A stretch of 64,000 bases of DNA, taken from the NCBI GenBank assembly GCA_036873135.1, contig JAPTYO010000022.1, positions 2,848,979 to 2,912,978 on the forward strand. Reading direction: 5' to 3'. Under the pieces are notes generated by a model. That model saw only the letters and a program-made list of their open reading frames with translations. It was not told the DNA's origin and made no database searches. This document shows positions 12,057 to 23,160 of this stretch, piece by piece. Position 1 is the stretch's first letter; each line of letters opens with the position of its first letter. The stretch is from Clarkia xantiana subsp. parviflora. Lineage: Eukaryota; Streptophyta; Magnoliopsida; Myrtales; Onagraceae. Made by a program: the position numbers and the translations under genes.

Positions 12057-12513
12057 TGTAGGAAAATGCACCCATACGGGGTGCTCATGTGAGTCGCGGT
12101 AAGAGCGGGGACCGAAATGTAATGTCTCGGAAGTGTGGACCCGCTCGTGGTAACCGCCGGCTGCACTCGTGGCTATAAATAGACCCCTAGTTAAGTCTAT
12201 TTATATAGAGGAAGTGATCAAGATCACTAAGAAGGCCACGGCAAAAGCTCTCCCATATATCTATACATATAGTGCTCTATAGTTCTAGTCTAAGGGTTTC
12301 AACTGTGGAGACCGAGGTGCGATCCGATCACGTAACGCACCTCTCCGACCGGCATCCCGCCACGCCGCCGTGATTCCGAACCGCCGCCGACGATCTACGC
12401 TTCCGCAACCGCACGCCCGTCACACCGAACAAGTAAGTGTCGTTTCTCCGGGTTACGATCTCATGTCTTACTAACGTGTGTGTTTTAGCGTGCATGTAGT
12501 TCGAATTCCTACA
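12057..12513 (+). repeat. Element C 5' LTR
   Basis: The LTR begins TGTAGGAAAATGC and ends TTCGAATTCCTACA, so its ends are inverted (TGTAGGAA / TTCCTACA). A TATA box (GGCTATAAATAG, TATAAAT at 12174-12180) marks the likely promoter. The transcript would start about 30 bp downstream. Confidence 0.95.
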
Positions 12514-14686
12514 TTGGTATCAGAGCCGAAGGTTCGGTTTCCGGCTACGGCATCGTCGTTGAGACGGTTGTGCCGATGTTCCACCGATTTTCGGAGTTTT
12601 GAAACTCCGACCGTTTCGGATGTGTCCGGCCCTCCATTAGTGAGTATTTGTTGCTCATTTTCGCACAATAGGTTAGTGGTCACATGGGCTACGAACCCCC
12701 GACAAACCCATCGATGAAACCGACGAAAATCCGCGTCGTTTTCGTGGCCGAGTGTGGCCGCGAAATTTCCACTACATTCCGTTTCCGTTCGTGTGGCCAT
12801 CTTTACGATTTGTTCGAGTGGCCTTAGTATGGAGAGAGGCAACGGCCACCTCCATACGAAATATGGCAGCCATGGCCGCTACGACGAGCTCACGATTTTT
12901 TGAGTAATTTTCGTTTTTGGTGCCGGAAATGAGTTTTCCGGTGAACGGTTACCTCGGTGTCGCCGTTGATGTATCGCCGGTGGAAGTTACGACCAAAACG
13001 GTTATTAAGTGAGTGGAGTAGTGGGCTGGATAGTGGGTGCATGGGAATGGAGGTTATTTTCAGTTTCTTACGTAATATTCGGGTGGAGAAGACAATTGAC
13101 GCGGGTCGGTTATTAAAAAAAAAAAACGGGTCAGGCGATCTGTCACTCTTTTCCCGCACGTGCATGATTTATTTAAATTGATGGGCGCTAAGTTTTTTTT
13201 CACAGAGGCCTGAATTAATTTTTTTTATTAAGTGGGCTCATTTTTTTGGCCCACTTGATCATGTTAGTTTGTATTCAAGTATGAACTGACTTATTAAAAA
13301 ATTTAGGCCCACGTGATATTATGGTTGATTAAGTCAACTATTTCAAAATATTCAGATTCGGCCCAACCATTATTAAAGTGTTTAAATGGCCCATATAAAC
13401 GTTTTTTTATTTGACTGTGGTCAAACTTTTTTTTACTATCGGCTGGGCCCATTTAAATTGCTCTCGTGAGCATAGTTTTTTTTAATCAAGTTGACTTTGG
13501 TCAAACCATTTATTTAGGGACAAAACATTTTCATTTTATTACACTTTGGTCCCTAATCTTTTCAAAGCAATTAAATACATGCTTAATTTTATTAGTATCA
13601 TGTTTAGGAGTGCTATTTTGTTTAGCATTATGTTTACTAAAATTGCATGTTGGCCCCCGTAGTTTGAATATGTTCGAATTACAAGCGAATATGTTTCGCA
13701 AAGTCTTAGGAGACTCGATTGTAATATTCTTGAGTTGAAATTGAGGAAATAATTATGTCTAGAAAGACCGAGTTTGAAGTGGAAACTTGACGCCGCGCTC
13801 CCTCCTCCCTGGCCTGGGAACTACGGTTCTGTCTAAGAAAAGGGAGTGTTGGGGCCTGTCTTGCGAACCCTTCGGTCCACCTGGGAATGTTCCTCTAAAC
13901 GTAACTTTTGAGAATTTACATGAGGGTCCTAAGTCTTTTAAAGGATTTTTATGCGAGATATGTCTTGTTAAATCTGAAATGGGGTGCTAGATTTTAGTTA
14001 TGTGTAAAGCATGATACTTGTTAATTTGTTTAACATCCATGTATACGTACATTTTGTGAGCATGCATGTTTTGCTTATTATGACATGATTTTGCTAAGCA
14101 TGATACATGTTGATTTATGGTATCCATGTTTATGAATATTTGAGAAGCATGCTAGCATGATTTATTATGTCATGTCATTGTCCAAATCATCATTCATATA
14201 AGCATGTTTGAATATTTCATGTTTAGTCCATGCTAATTTGTTTAGTATATTTGTATATATCAATCTTGAGAGCATGTTTTACTCGATTGATACTTGTTAT
14301 ATGCTAAGCATGATTCATGATGATTTGTGTAGAATCCATGTGTAACTAAACATTGAGAGCATGTCAACTTGCTTAATTATTATTACATGTTTAGCATGTC
14401 ACATGTTGTAGTTAGTCTTGCATGTATAAGCTAAATCATGATTGCATGTTGACGTAATCAATGTGGTTGGAACTTGACTTGATTATTGGCTAAAATTAAT
14501 TCCCGCTAAGCATGTACTTTGGACGATGATTGGGAACATAGTGAACTTTTGACTCCGGGGCATGCTTGCTTTAATTAATTCGGTCAATAAGAAAGTTGAG
14601 TGTAACATGTGTAAGTATAATGAACAATAATTCTTGCATGCTTTGTTGAATGATCCTGATAAGATGTTATCTCTTTTGTGTAAAGG
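12514..14686 (+). other. Element C 5' leader, no gene seen
   Basis: The leader is 2.2 kb long, from the PBS to the gag start. A GC-richer piece (13785-13900) is followed by 13990-14660, where AGCATG, GCATGTT and TGCTAAGCATG words recur in a degenerate way. Short ORFs here overlap on both strands and show no domain. A leader this long could hold packaging or dimerisation signals; that is inference. Confidence 0.6.
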
Positions 14687-15547
14687 ATGACATCAGTTCT
14701 CCAAAAGATTGTTGCCGAACTTAGCTGTGCGCTAAAGTTGAATGGTGATAACTATGAGGTCTGGCAGGAGAAAGTTCAGTACTTACTCCAAAAGCTAGAA
14801 ATTCTGGAGACCATATCCAATGACATGGAAGAGCCTAAAGCGGGGAATACGGCCCAGCAGAGGCGAGACCTGAAAGCCTATGAGGCCTGGAAAGTGAAAA
14901 ATCGCACCGCGTGCATCATTTTGTTGAGTGCTATGAATGATTGTGTGTTCAAGGAATTTCAAGGTTATCAGAGTGCTAGGGCGCTTTGGGACGACTTGAA
15001 GAAGAAATTTGGTTTCTATTCCACAGAAAGGATACAGTTCCTGACTATGAGATTAGCCTCCTATAAGAGGCATCCTGAACACTCCATGAAGTTGCATATT
15101 TGGCATATGGCTGATATGATAGCTGAACTCAGGCGCGCCGGTCATATGTTCACTCAAAGGCAGAAACTCCAGGTTGTAATTCACTCTTTACACGATTCGT
15201 GGAAGCATGTCAAAATGCAGTTATCCCGCTCTGATTGGGCTGCCACTCTAGAAGAAGTTCAGAGACTTCTAAAGCTAGAAGAGGAAATGCATAAGAGTAA
15301 GAGTACTCTGGCTGAGTTGCATGTGGCGACTTCCTCCAAAGCTCAAAGGAAGCCTAAGAGAAGGAATCGTGGTAAAAATGATGAGCATGATAGGTCAAGT
15401 CAGAAACAAAAGACTGATGAAATTGGCGAGCGGAAGCGTCCGCGTTGTGTCCAAATGGCTAAGAGAAAGTGCTATAGTTGTAACCGTATCGGTCACTACT
15501 CGAAAGATTGCACTGCTCCAAAGCGTCAGGTATGTCTTGGTGCTTAA
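14687..15547 (+). CDS. gag: Copia-type Gag protein (286 aa)
   Basis: This is the structural Gag protein expected to form virus-like particles and bind the element RNA in the cytoplasm. Residues about 15-210 match the plant Copia gag pattern (UBN2 family, from memory): LNGDNYEVWQEKVQYLL, then AWKVKNRTACIILLSAM, ARALWDDLKKKF and RIQFLTMRLASYK. A basic stretch (about 219-260) precedes one zinc knuckle of CX2CX4HX4C form, residues C262, C265, H270 and C275 (CYSCNRIGHYSKDC). The frame ends 11 residues after the knuckle, where autonomous elements would continue into protease. The start is the first ATG after the leader, in a clean frame. No stop or frameshift breaks it, which fits a recent insertion whose Gag may still be used. 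Confidence 0.88.
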   Translation: MTSVLQKIVAELSCALKLNGDNYEVWQEKVQYLLQKLEILETISNDMEEPKAGNTAQQRRDLKAYEAWKVKNRTACIILLSAMNDCVFKEFQGYQSARALWDDLKKKFGFYSTERIQFLTMRLASYKRHPEHSMKLHIWHMADMIAELRRAGHMFTQRQKLQVVIHSLHDSWKHVKMQLSRSDWAATLEEVQRLLKLEEEMHKSKSTLAELHVATSSKAQRKPKRRNRGKNDEHDRSSQKQKTDEIGERKRPRCVQMAKRKCYSCNRIGHYSKDCTAPKRQVCLGA

Positions 15548-18500
15548 ACTAGTAGACTATTGAGTTTCTAGTTTGATCGATATATGATTATAATCCTTTG
15601 AGTTGTGACTCAGGATTGAGCCTTGGACGAGAAGATTTAGTTGATCTTCGACATCTCGACTAAAGCATGATGGAAATGGAACACTCGAGCTTCAGCCGAA
15701 TACGTTGGCATCAACAAGCTATGTCTATGAGACAACCGAGTTTTTTCAATGCCTTACTGTTTAGTCGAATAGCCGATGTTTAGTTTTATTTCTGTTAGAC
15801 CTAGTTGTTCAATTGATGTTTCCACGACATTGAGTTTGTGTATATATGGTCAGTTCCGGTGGATTTATTGTATATCGATTTTGCGTCTTGCAATGATTTC
15901 AATATATCCAAATATTTATTTGTCGCAAGTATGCTAGCGATATGACCGGAAGCCTTATGTTGAGGCAACCAGAATAAGTTCAAATTAGACATATACTAAC
16001 CCATATTTGTTGTGGGAAGGCTTAAATATGATTCGTATCTTGTATATTTATTTAATATTCTACAGATGGCTAAGCGAGTCTTGTAGATGAATTGAATAGA
16101 TAAAGAACTTCTGGTTCTCATATACGTTAAGACGGTGATTAGTTCATCGACTTGACATGTAAAGATACGCCATATTAAGAGATAGTTCATTATGTTGACT
16201 ATTTTTTTGGCACTATGCAACATAAGCTTGTTGCTAGAAGACGTAAGTGATACGCTTCTTAAGATGGTTGAGTCAGTGACAACTTTGGTCCAATAATACA
16301 TTACCTATGGTAATATCCGGGTCTCTCCACAAGGAGGACCCACCTAATATCGAGACGAATGTTTGTCAACTTGATCAAGTGCCTGAATATTAGTTGCATA
16401 CCACTTCATATCAGTTATGATCCGGAAAACGTCTGAAAGTGGGAGCAAGTTTGTGCCTAAACTAAACGATGTCGAAATGAACATGTTTATCCTTATAAAG
16501 GGAAAATTGGGTTATGACTCATTTTTGAGTTCTTGAGCTAAATGTACCAAGATAACTTCATTCGAGTGGGAGGATTTTTTGCAGATGTTGAATAAGTTTC
16601 TCATCATGCTCGCAGATGTTGAATGTGTTTCTCGTCATGCTCGCGAATCTTCACCATCAGTTGCGAATGTAAATGATCTTGGTCATGATATTAGTTCAAG
16701 TGGGAGCAAGAACTTTCATGTTGTTACTCGAAATGAGTAAAGGTTATCGTTCCAGTGGGAGCGTGTACAAAATGTTCTTAATCCTAGTGGGAGCTTATTA
16801 TGGCTTCTAATACCCTTTAAGGAAAATGGAGGACAATATGGAAGACGCGAAGCGAAACGGATCGGTGAGGTCCTAAAGTCATGAGAAATTCGAGATGTGT
16901 CTCGAATAATTGCGAACGTGATATTCGCATGATCTCAGTCACGTTGATCTTGGATGTAAATATTGCCTTTGAAATATAAAAGTAGAAATAGAAGCACTTC
17001 TCCGTATTGTGGTATGAGAATGCAGCTTTTGGACTATGGTGGTCCGTTAGCATTCTACTTTATTCCCTCGGTGCAATATTATAAATGACGATGTGTTAGT
17101 CATGTCAGATGTTTTAGTCACTACGGACTAAGACTGTTATTAAAACATCGACAAGATCATGTAAAGTAAATGTGTTTGACACATATACGTGCTGGTAGTT
17201 ACGGAGTTAATCAAATGAGTATGAGACTTAGTTGATATCTGGAGGGTAAATCAATATAATCTTGGAATTGTGTTTCTAAGAGATCATTTGAGAGAATATG
17301 TTTCTTGGGTGATTGATCATATTATTACCTCGATAAGCTAACTCTGTATAAAGGTCATGACTTGATGCGCTAAATGTCTTAATTAAGACGAGCTCAGTCG
17401 GGTGTCTTGTGCATGTTGTGACGTGCACTAGACCTACTATTAAATTGGGCATATGGCTCGACTTGGATTGATGCTCAAGGATCGGAGAACGATGGTTGTT
17501 GAGGTGTTGTACATGTGTGTATGACAAAATATAGTGAAGTTGTTCCTAGTGGGAGTAACGACTTTCTTAGGGAAATGTTTCTTACTGACTGGCCAGCAGA
17601 TAATGAGAAACGAGTGCAAACTTCACTATATGCGAATGAAGCAAGTGCTCTCGCAACAACAACTGATGATTAGATTTGGTCTATAAGGTTCCTATATATA
17701 TTCCGGATGATGCACATTATTGCTTCAGTGTTAGTCTACTGGTAATTGTGCTGGAGTATTTTCCGAAGAGGATCCTAACGATGTTTGAACATTCAATAGA
17801 CCAATATAACTATGCATAAGGCATGGTTGCATGCAGGATGGTGAATGTGAAGTGATAGTCGATGAATGATGGATAAGCGGTAAGTCCGTAAAGCCCTTGC
17901 ATACGTGCAATTTATCGACATTTGATCACAATGAAGACAAATGGTCTTGAACATTGTGTAGATAGCGAGATAGCTTGCTTTATTTTTTCCCAGTGATCAC
18001 TTCACGATGTTCAATGATTTGGATACACATGTTTATTGTGATTGCTATATGCATTCACTCGAATTTTCAAATGTATGTCGGGTAAACTAGAGGTTAACTC
18101 TCTCACACGAGTAACCGCCTCCGCGTCTTAGGGGACGTTGCGTCTGTGTGACGAATGGGAGATGAGACAAGATTTTGAGCTTAAAATCGTCAAGTGGATG
18201 GTTAGAGAGCTAATTGCTCGAATTCATAAGTCGCTCGTTGACATGCGGTCATCGATAACTTTAGTGGAATGAAGTTCCACGTAGTTTACCTTAGAGCGGG
18301 ATGGGAGTTAGTGGACTCTGGTTTAGATGCATGCGGCATTTGAACAGACATCCGCACAGCACTGTCTTTGAGACAAATGATATACACTCCATGGGAAAAG
18401 GAGAAGAGTGCCGTGACACACGTTTCATACCGTGTGTGCTATTATTCGACCAAGGGTTTACACAAGCATGATCTCAGCTTGTTGTAGTGTGAGACCCAGG

Positions 18501-18984
18501 ATCCTTATGAGGTTCCAGATTGTGTACCCTCACGACTCCGATCAGAGACTTGAGACCTGGCACGATGTTCGCTAGCTTAGTGTGTTTCCAAAAGGCCACA
18601 TACAGATTCGGCCTGGCGGGGCATGTCTAGAAAAGCGAGTCGGGTTGGTGTTGAAGGAATCGTGAGAAGAGGAAGATTGTCAACGGAATCTCTTTTAGAA
18701 TTGTGTTCACCGGTCGACCATTCATGATTTCGTGTCATGATTGTGAATACAAGGTATAACTAATGAGATCTTTGAGATATACCTAAATGAGATTCGATGA
18801 TCTAGGGTACAAGCATACTTACGGTTCTCCAGTTGTTCGTCCACAACGAGAGGTTGTACACTCCTAACAGATGTACAACAACTAGCTCTCGCAAAGTATG
18901 CCGGTCGCACGGTTGAGCCCTGTATGAAAGACAGACGAGGTGTTAGGAGTATGTCTCCTGGCACATTGAGCACTCCCAGTATGT
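15548..18984 (+). other. Element C 3' region, non-coding, with repeated AGTGGGAG words
   Basis: The stretch covers 3.4 kb between gag and the polypurine tract. I find no pol motif in any frame; the short ORFs on both strands look like chance. AGTGGGAG occurs at about 16438, 16565, 16699, 16754, 16786 and 17548 besides the true tract at 18988. The DNA may be decayed pol or unrelated filler. Confidence 0.6.
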
Positions 18985-18996
18985 GTGAGTGGGAGA

Positions 18997-19453
18997 TGTA
19001 GGAAAATGCACCCATACGGGGTGCTCATGTGAGTCGCGGTAAGAGCGGGGACCGAAATGTAATGTCTCGGAAGTGTGGACCCGCTCGTGGTAACCGCCGG
19101 CTGCACTCGTGGCTATAAATAGACCCCTAGTTAAGTCTATTTATATAGAGGAAGTGATCAAGATCACTAAGAAGGCCACGGCAAAAGCTCTCCCATATAT
19201 CTATACATATAGTGCTCTATAGTTCTAGTCTAAGGGTTTCAACTGTGGAGACCGAGGTGCGATCCGATCACGTAACGCACCTCTCCGACCGGCATCCCGC
19301 CACGCCGCCGTGATTCCGAACCGCCGCCGACGATCTACGCTTCCGCAACCGCACGCCCGTCACACCGAACAAGTAAGTGTCGTTTCTCCGGGTTACGATC
19401 TCATGTCTTACTAACGTGTGTGTTTTAGCGTGCATGTAGTTCGAATTCCTACA
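18997..19453 (+). repeat. Element C 3' LTR
   Basis: It appears identical to 12057-12513 over all 457 bases by eye. It is followed directly by the target duplication TATAA. Confidence 0.95.
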
Positions 19454-19458
19454 TATAA

Positions 19459-20415
19459 TATTTACATCATAATAAAGTGCTAATATTATCAAATTAAATG
19501 AGGAATTTCGTTACTTAAGAAACTAAGAAATTAAAAAAAAAAAAAAATTATTTTACAAGAAAAATAAGCAACCTTCAAGTTCAAGTGTTGAAGTTTGAAC
19601 CCACAAGTGGATAATATATGAGTTTATGACAAGCGTAGAAATATAAATTATTAGAAAAGTTATTATTATTTCTTTTATGTGCCTATCATTTAAGATAAAT
19701 ATTAATTAGTGTAAACAACTAATTTTAGTCCGCGCGTAGCACGTTTAGAATGTCATATGTGACGCGTCAAAAGAAAAAGTATTTAAATATGGAAGGTCAT
19801 GAAGTTTATAAAGATATAACTAGCTTAAAATAGGATAGTGTATATGCATTATTTATTGTAAAGTATTCGGAAAATGTATAATGTGTATTTAAGGCAAAAT
19901 ACATAAATATATATGTATATTTTCTGAATATTAATGGTGCAAATTTTTCAGATTTTATTGTCTTAGTTTGTTGTCCTAGTTTAGCTATAAATAGAGTCAT
20001 TTTGCATGTAAAATACACACACCAGCAATATTAATACATTAGTTCTCGAAAACTGTGCGTTTTTTTTGTCTCATAATGCTTTTTTTTTCGGTACTGTCCT
20101 CTATCTCTCCTGTCCAAGCCGCCGGAACTCCGGCCACCCTTGCCCAGTACCACCAGAATCACGCCGCAACTGCGACCTCGCCGTCCACCACGACTCAGGC
20201 TTCCAGCCTCCGACCTGTCCGTCTCTCTCTCTCTCCCTCTCTTCTTTCTCTCTCCTCATTTCCCCGATAGAACCATCAGCAAGCTCTCCAAGACCACTTC
20301 TGACCTGCCTGACTACCACCGGCACCACTCCCGCCAGCCGAAGACCTCGCCCTGCCAGCCGAAGACCTCGCCCTGCCAGCCGGACCGGAACTCCGTCACC
20401 TCCCGCCGGTCATCA
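19459..20415 (+). repeat. Partial Tat/Ogre-like LTR, interrupted by family A
   Basis: A TATA box (GCTATAAATAGAG, about 19983) is followed by CAGCAATATTAATACATTA and CTGTGCG, then by a GC-rich CCGCCGG and CT-rich leader. This order parallels the L LTR, which has GTATAAATAGGGG, AAGCAATAATACACTA, CCGTGCG and a CCGCCGG/CT-rich part. The sequence stops where the family A LTR begins at 20416. The ORFs across 20055-20475 lie in this LTR-like DNA and are not supported as genes. The missing half was not found. Confidence 0.4.
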
Positions 20416-21012
20416 TGTAAGCATATGGTGATGGGCGCCATAAATGGAATCCCATTAAATGTATATGTTACCTAAGACAATTGGGTAAATGTCAAATTAG
20501 GGCATTGGGCAAGACCGAAATCCCAATTGAAATGAGAGGCCCAAAATATGGGCCTCCCTTATACATAGGCCGGCCGAACTTATTAGTGGGGATAAAGTGA
20601 ACTTTTGTCCACTTTACTCCCCCTATAAATAAGAGGTGTTAGGATTTTATTAGGTTAATCCTTAATCCCTTCTTGGATTGTTTTAGAGAGAAAAACCCTC
20701 CTCCCCATAACACCCATATTCGGCCGAACCACGACCTCACTAAGGGTGTGCCAATTTGCCTTCGAGCAAACACTCCGGAGATCCGTCCCTGTCAAGAATC
20801 GATCAGATGCTTTCTGTGGAGAATATACCGCGTAGGGATTCCGTAACAAGAACCTCTTGGGTGCCGACCGGAGGATTGTGAACTCCCTGCTGCAGGATCT
20901 TGGGACTACGGATTACTTATGAGGTATGTGCGAATCTTTCGCTGCGTAATATCAATTACTAGCATGTACCTTGTTTATAGTATCCGTAGTGATTACTCCC
21001 CGTAATCTAACA
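20416..21012 (+). repeat. Family A 5' LTR
   Basis: The 597-bp LTR runs from TGTAAGCATATGG to CCCCGTAATCTAACA and is followed by G and the PBS TGGTATCAGAGCC (21014-21026, initiator tRNA-Met type). It is the plus-strand counterpart of the LTRs at 1124-1742 and 3993-4590. Confidence 0.85.
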
Positions 21013-21468
21013 GTGGTATCAGAGCCTGTGTTATGAGTTCATAATTTTGATAAATTGGTGTTCTTGAGAGTTTTAAAATTTTGGCCGAAAATTTTAATAG
21101 AAGAAATTTAAAATTTTTTAGTTGGTTATGGTCCGAAATTTTCATGATGTTCTTAGGAAAATTTGATGTTCATGATATTCAAGAAAAACATGATTTTTAT
21201 CAAAGCCGAACATTGGATTGTAGATCTTATTAAAATTTGATCTTGAAATATGACCACTTGTTTCCAATTTCATGTTTGTGCCGAAAACCTTAATAAAATT
21301 ACAAGGTAAATTTTTTAAATTTTCTTAGGCTCCAATTAATTAATTTCGGCCGAAATATGCTAGGTATATTATTTACCATATTTTAATTTTTAATCTAGGT
21401 AACAATATATCTACAATTGGAAACATAAGGAAAGATTCACATTAATATGTAGAAATATATATAACTAT

Positions 21469-22187
21469 TGTTGGATCACGGTTGGAACTCCGGTACGGTC
21501 TTTGACGGAAATCCGAAATCCTTCGCTCCACGTAATCCTGCAAGAAGGGAATAGACCGGGCGGTGACCCAGAATCTCTCTCCGATGCTTAAATGAGAATC
21601 TCGTGGCAGGCAAGGCAAACAAAAGTATCAATATGTGAATGTGTATCTTTGATCTGAGGTAACTTCCTCCTTTATATAGGAGAGGAGTTACCCCAGTTAC
21701 CTGATGAACTGCCATGGCAGTTAGCCCACGCTCCGCTTATCTCGGCCACGTCCCGCTTATCTCGGCCACGTTCCGCTTATCTCGGCCAGTTGCCCACGTT
21801 CCGCTTATCTCGGCCCACTCCCCCACTACTCTGATAGTGGGTGTGTTTCTCGGCCTCAACCTCTGATAGCAAGTCCCGACCAATATCGGGGACTCTAGAG
21901 TTATCTCATTAGGTCACCGCTCGGGGCCCCTCGTCATCGTGATAGGGCCAACATCCTCAGGGATTCAACATTGGGGCCTACTTAAAGGCATATCATCGGG
22001 GCCTACTTAAAGGCATCCCATTGGGAGCGTCCAGCTCGCATATCGGGACCGACCTCGTCGGGACCCTTCACCATCGGAACCCCTCTTGTTGGGACCCTGG
22101 TCTTCTTGACCTCTTTTAGGGCCCAGTGGGCCTATTCACCGTTTACTCGTCGTTAAAGGGCCTAACAGCTATAGTGAAACCCCATCA
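21469..22187 (-). repeat. T1 3' LTR
   Basis: On the plus strand it runs from TGTTGGATCACGGTT to ACCCCATCA. A TATA-like box on the minus strand lies near 21666 (complement TTTATATAGG). The inner part has repeated CGCTTATCTCGGCCACG words (21735-21815). Confidence 0.9.
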
Positions 22188-22474
22188 TTTGCCCCCAAGA
22201 CATGAGGGACTTATAGTTCGTCGTGTCTTTAAACTCCCGACCTCCCGATATCGGTATCGGAGGCTTTTCCCTTGGCAAAATTTATTGACACGGATCTTCT
22301 CGCCCACGATTCCTGGATACTTCGAGGATAGTCACCCAATCCGAGAAGACTCCTTGGTTACTCGGCCATTAAATGCAGCGGGTGACGAAGCGACGGCTTG
22401 GGTTCTCGTGTTTGCTTTTTCTGAAAAAGCACTTTTCAGGCCGTTTCATCATTAACGTCTCTTTCCATTCTACC

Positions 22475-22684
22475 CCCTTTGCGAAGAGGTATTTCGACCT
22501 CTCGGAGGAGAGTGATGAGGGCAACACCCCCGCGGGTATTGAAGACGTGGCGGAGCTTCCAAGTGCCGATCTCCCGACAGTTGACCCCCCGATAATCGAC
22601 CCTCCAGCAGCTGAACCTGTGGAGCCTTCTGCCACAGATCTCGTGGATCCTGCTTCCGCCGATGCTGACAAGGACCAAGCTTAA
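22475..22684 (+). pseudogene. T1 antisense gene, C-terminal remnant only
   Basis: From about 22475 the plus-strand frame reads PFAKRYFDLSEESDEG and ends near ADKDQA with TAA. This matches the last exon of the antisense gene in T3, which ends NKDQA. Upstream, 3' UTR sequence next to the LTR is joined directly to this tail, so the promoter, start and most exons were deleted. The junction lies near 22470-22478 (CATTC/TACCCCCTTTGCGAAG). Confidence 0.7.
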
Positions 22685-22789
22685 TGCTTTATCTTTATAG
22701 TCCTTGTAATTTTCCTCTCTTGTAATGCATCCTCGGGCCTTTGAGCCCTCCCAATTATCAAACTATTTCAGTTCCGATTTATCGTTGCA

Positions 22790-23160
22790 CTTCTTAAAGC
22801 GACTTAACTATGCCACTTAAGGCGATTTAGCCACACTTAGAATAAATCTAAGAACCACGCACCACCTAAGGCGACTTTGCCACTTAAGGTCATTTATTTG
22901 CACCACTTAAGGTGACTTAACAACTAGCACCACCTAAGGCGACTTAATATCGTGCACCACTTAAGGCGACTTTACATCGTGCACCACTTAAGGCGACTTA
23001 ACAACATTTAGAGTAAATCTAAGAACAATCTGATCGGAAGCAACCTCTTTATTCATTGATGGCTCAAATTCTGCTTACATCGAATCAAACGATAGATAAC
23101 TTGCACCACTTAAGGCGACATAATAACATCGTGCACCACTGAAGGCGACTTAATATCAAA
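22790..23160 (-). repeat. T1 CTTAAG tandem repeats
   Basis: Units of the form GCACCACTTAAGGCGACTTA recur roughly seven to nine times, some clustered (22855-23000, 23100-23155) and with irregular spacing. They lie between the antisense gene and the pol stop. The array is shorter than that of T2 at 35460-36150. Confidence 0.8.

Larger units (their letters stand above)
12057..19453 (+). mobile_element. Element C: complete, young, gag-only Copia-type LTR retrotransposon
   Basis: The 7,397-bp element has two 457-bp LTRs (12057-12513, 18997-19453) that appear identical base for base at an offset of 6940. It has a perfect 5-bp target duplication TATAA (12052-12056, 19454-19458), an initiator tRNA-Met type PBS TGGTATCAGAGCC (12515-12527) and a polypurine tract GTGAGTGGGAGA (18985-18996). 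The only protein gene is gag (14687-15547). No protease, integrase, reverse transcriptase or RNase H frame exists in the remaining 3.4 kb. It must have been mobilised by enzymes from another element, and recently. It resembles the class described as TR-GAG elements, but is long for that class. Confidence 0.9.

Noticed and set aside
12515..12527. tRNA-like sequence TGGTATCAGAGCC (also 21014-21026 and complements at 1110, 3979 and 4650)
   Set aside because: These are primer-binding sites directly after LTRs, complementary to the tRNA 3' end; no tRNA cloverleaf surrounds them.
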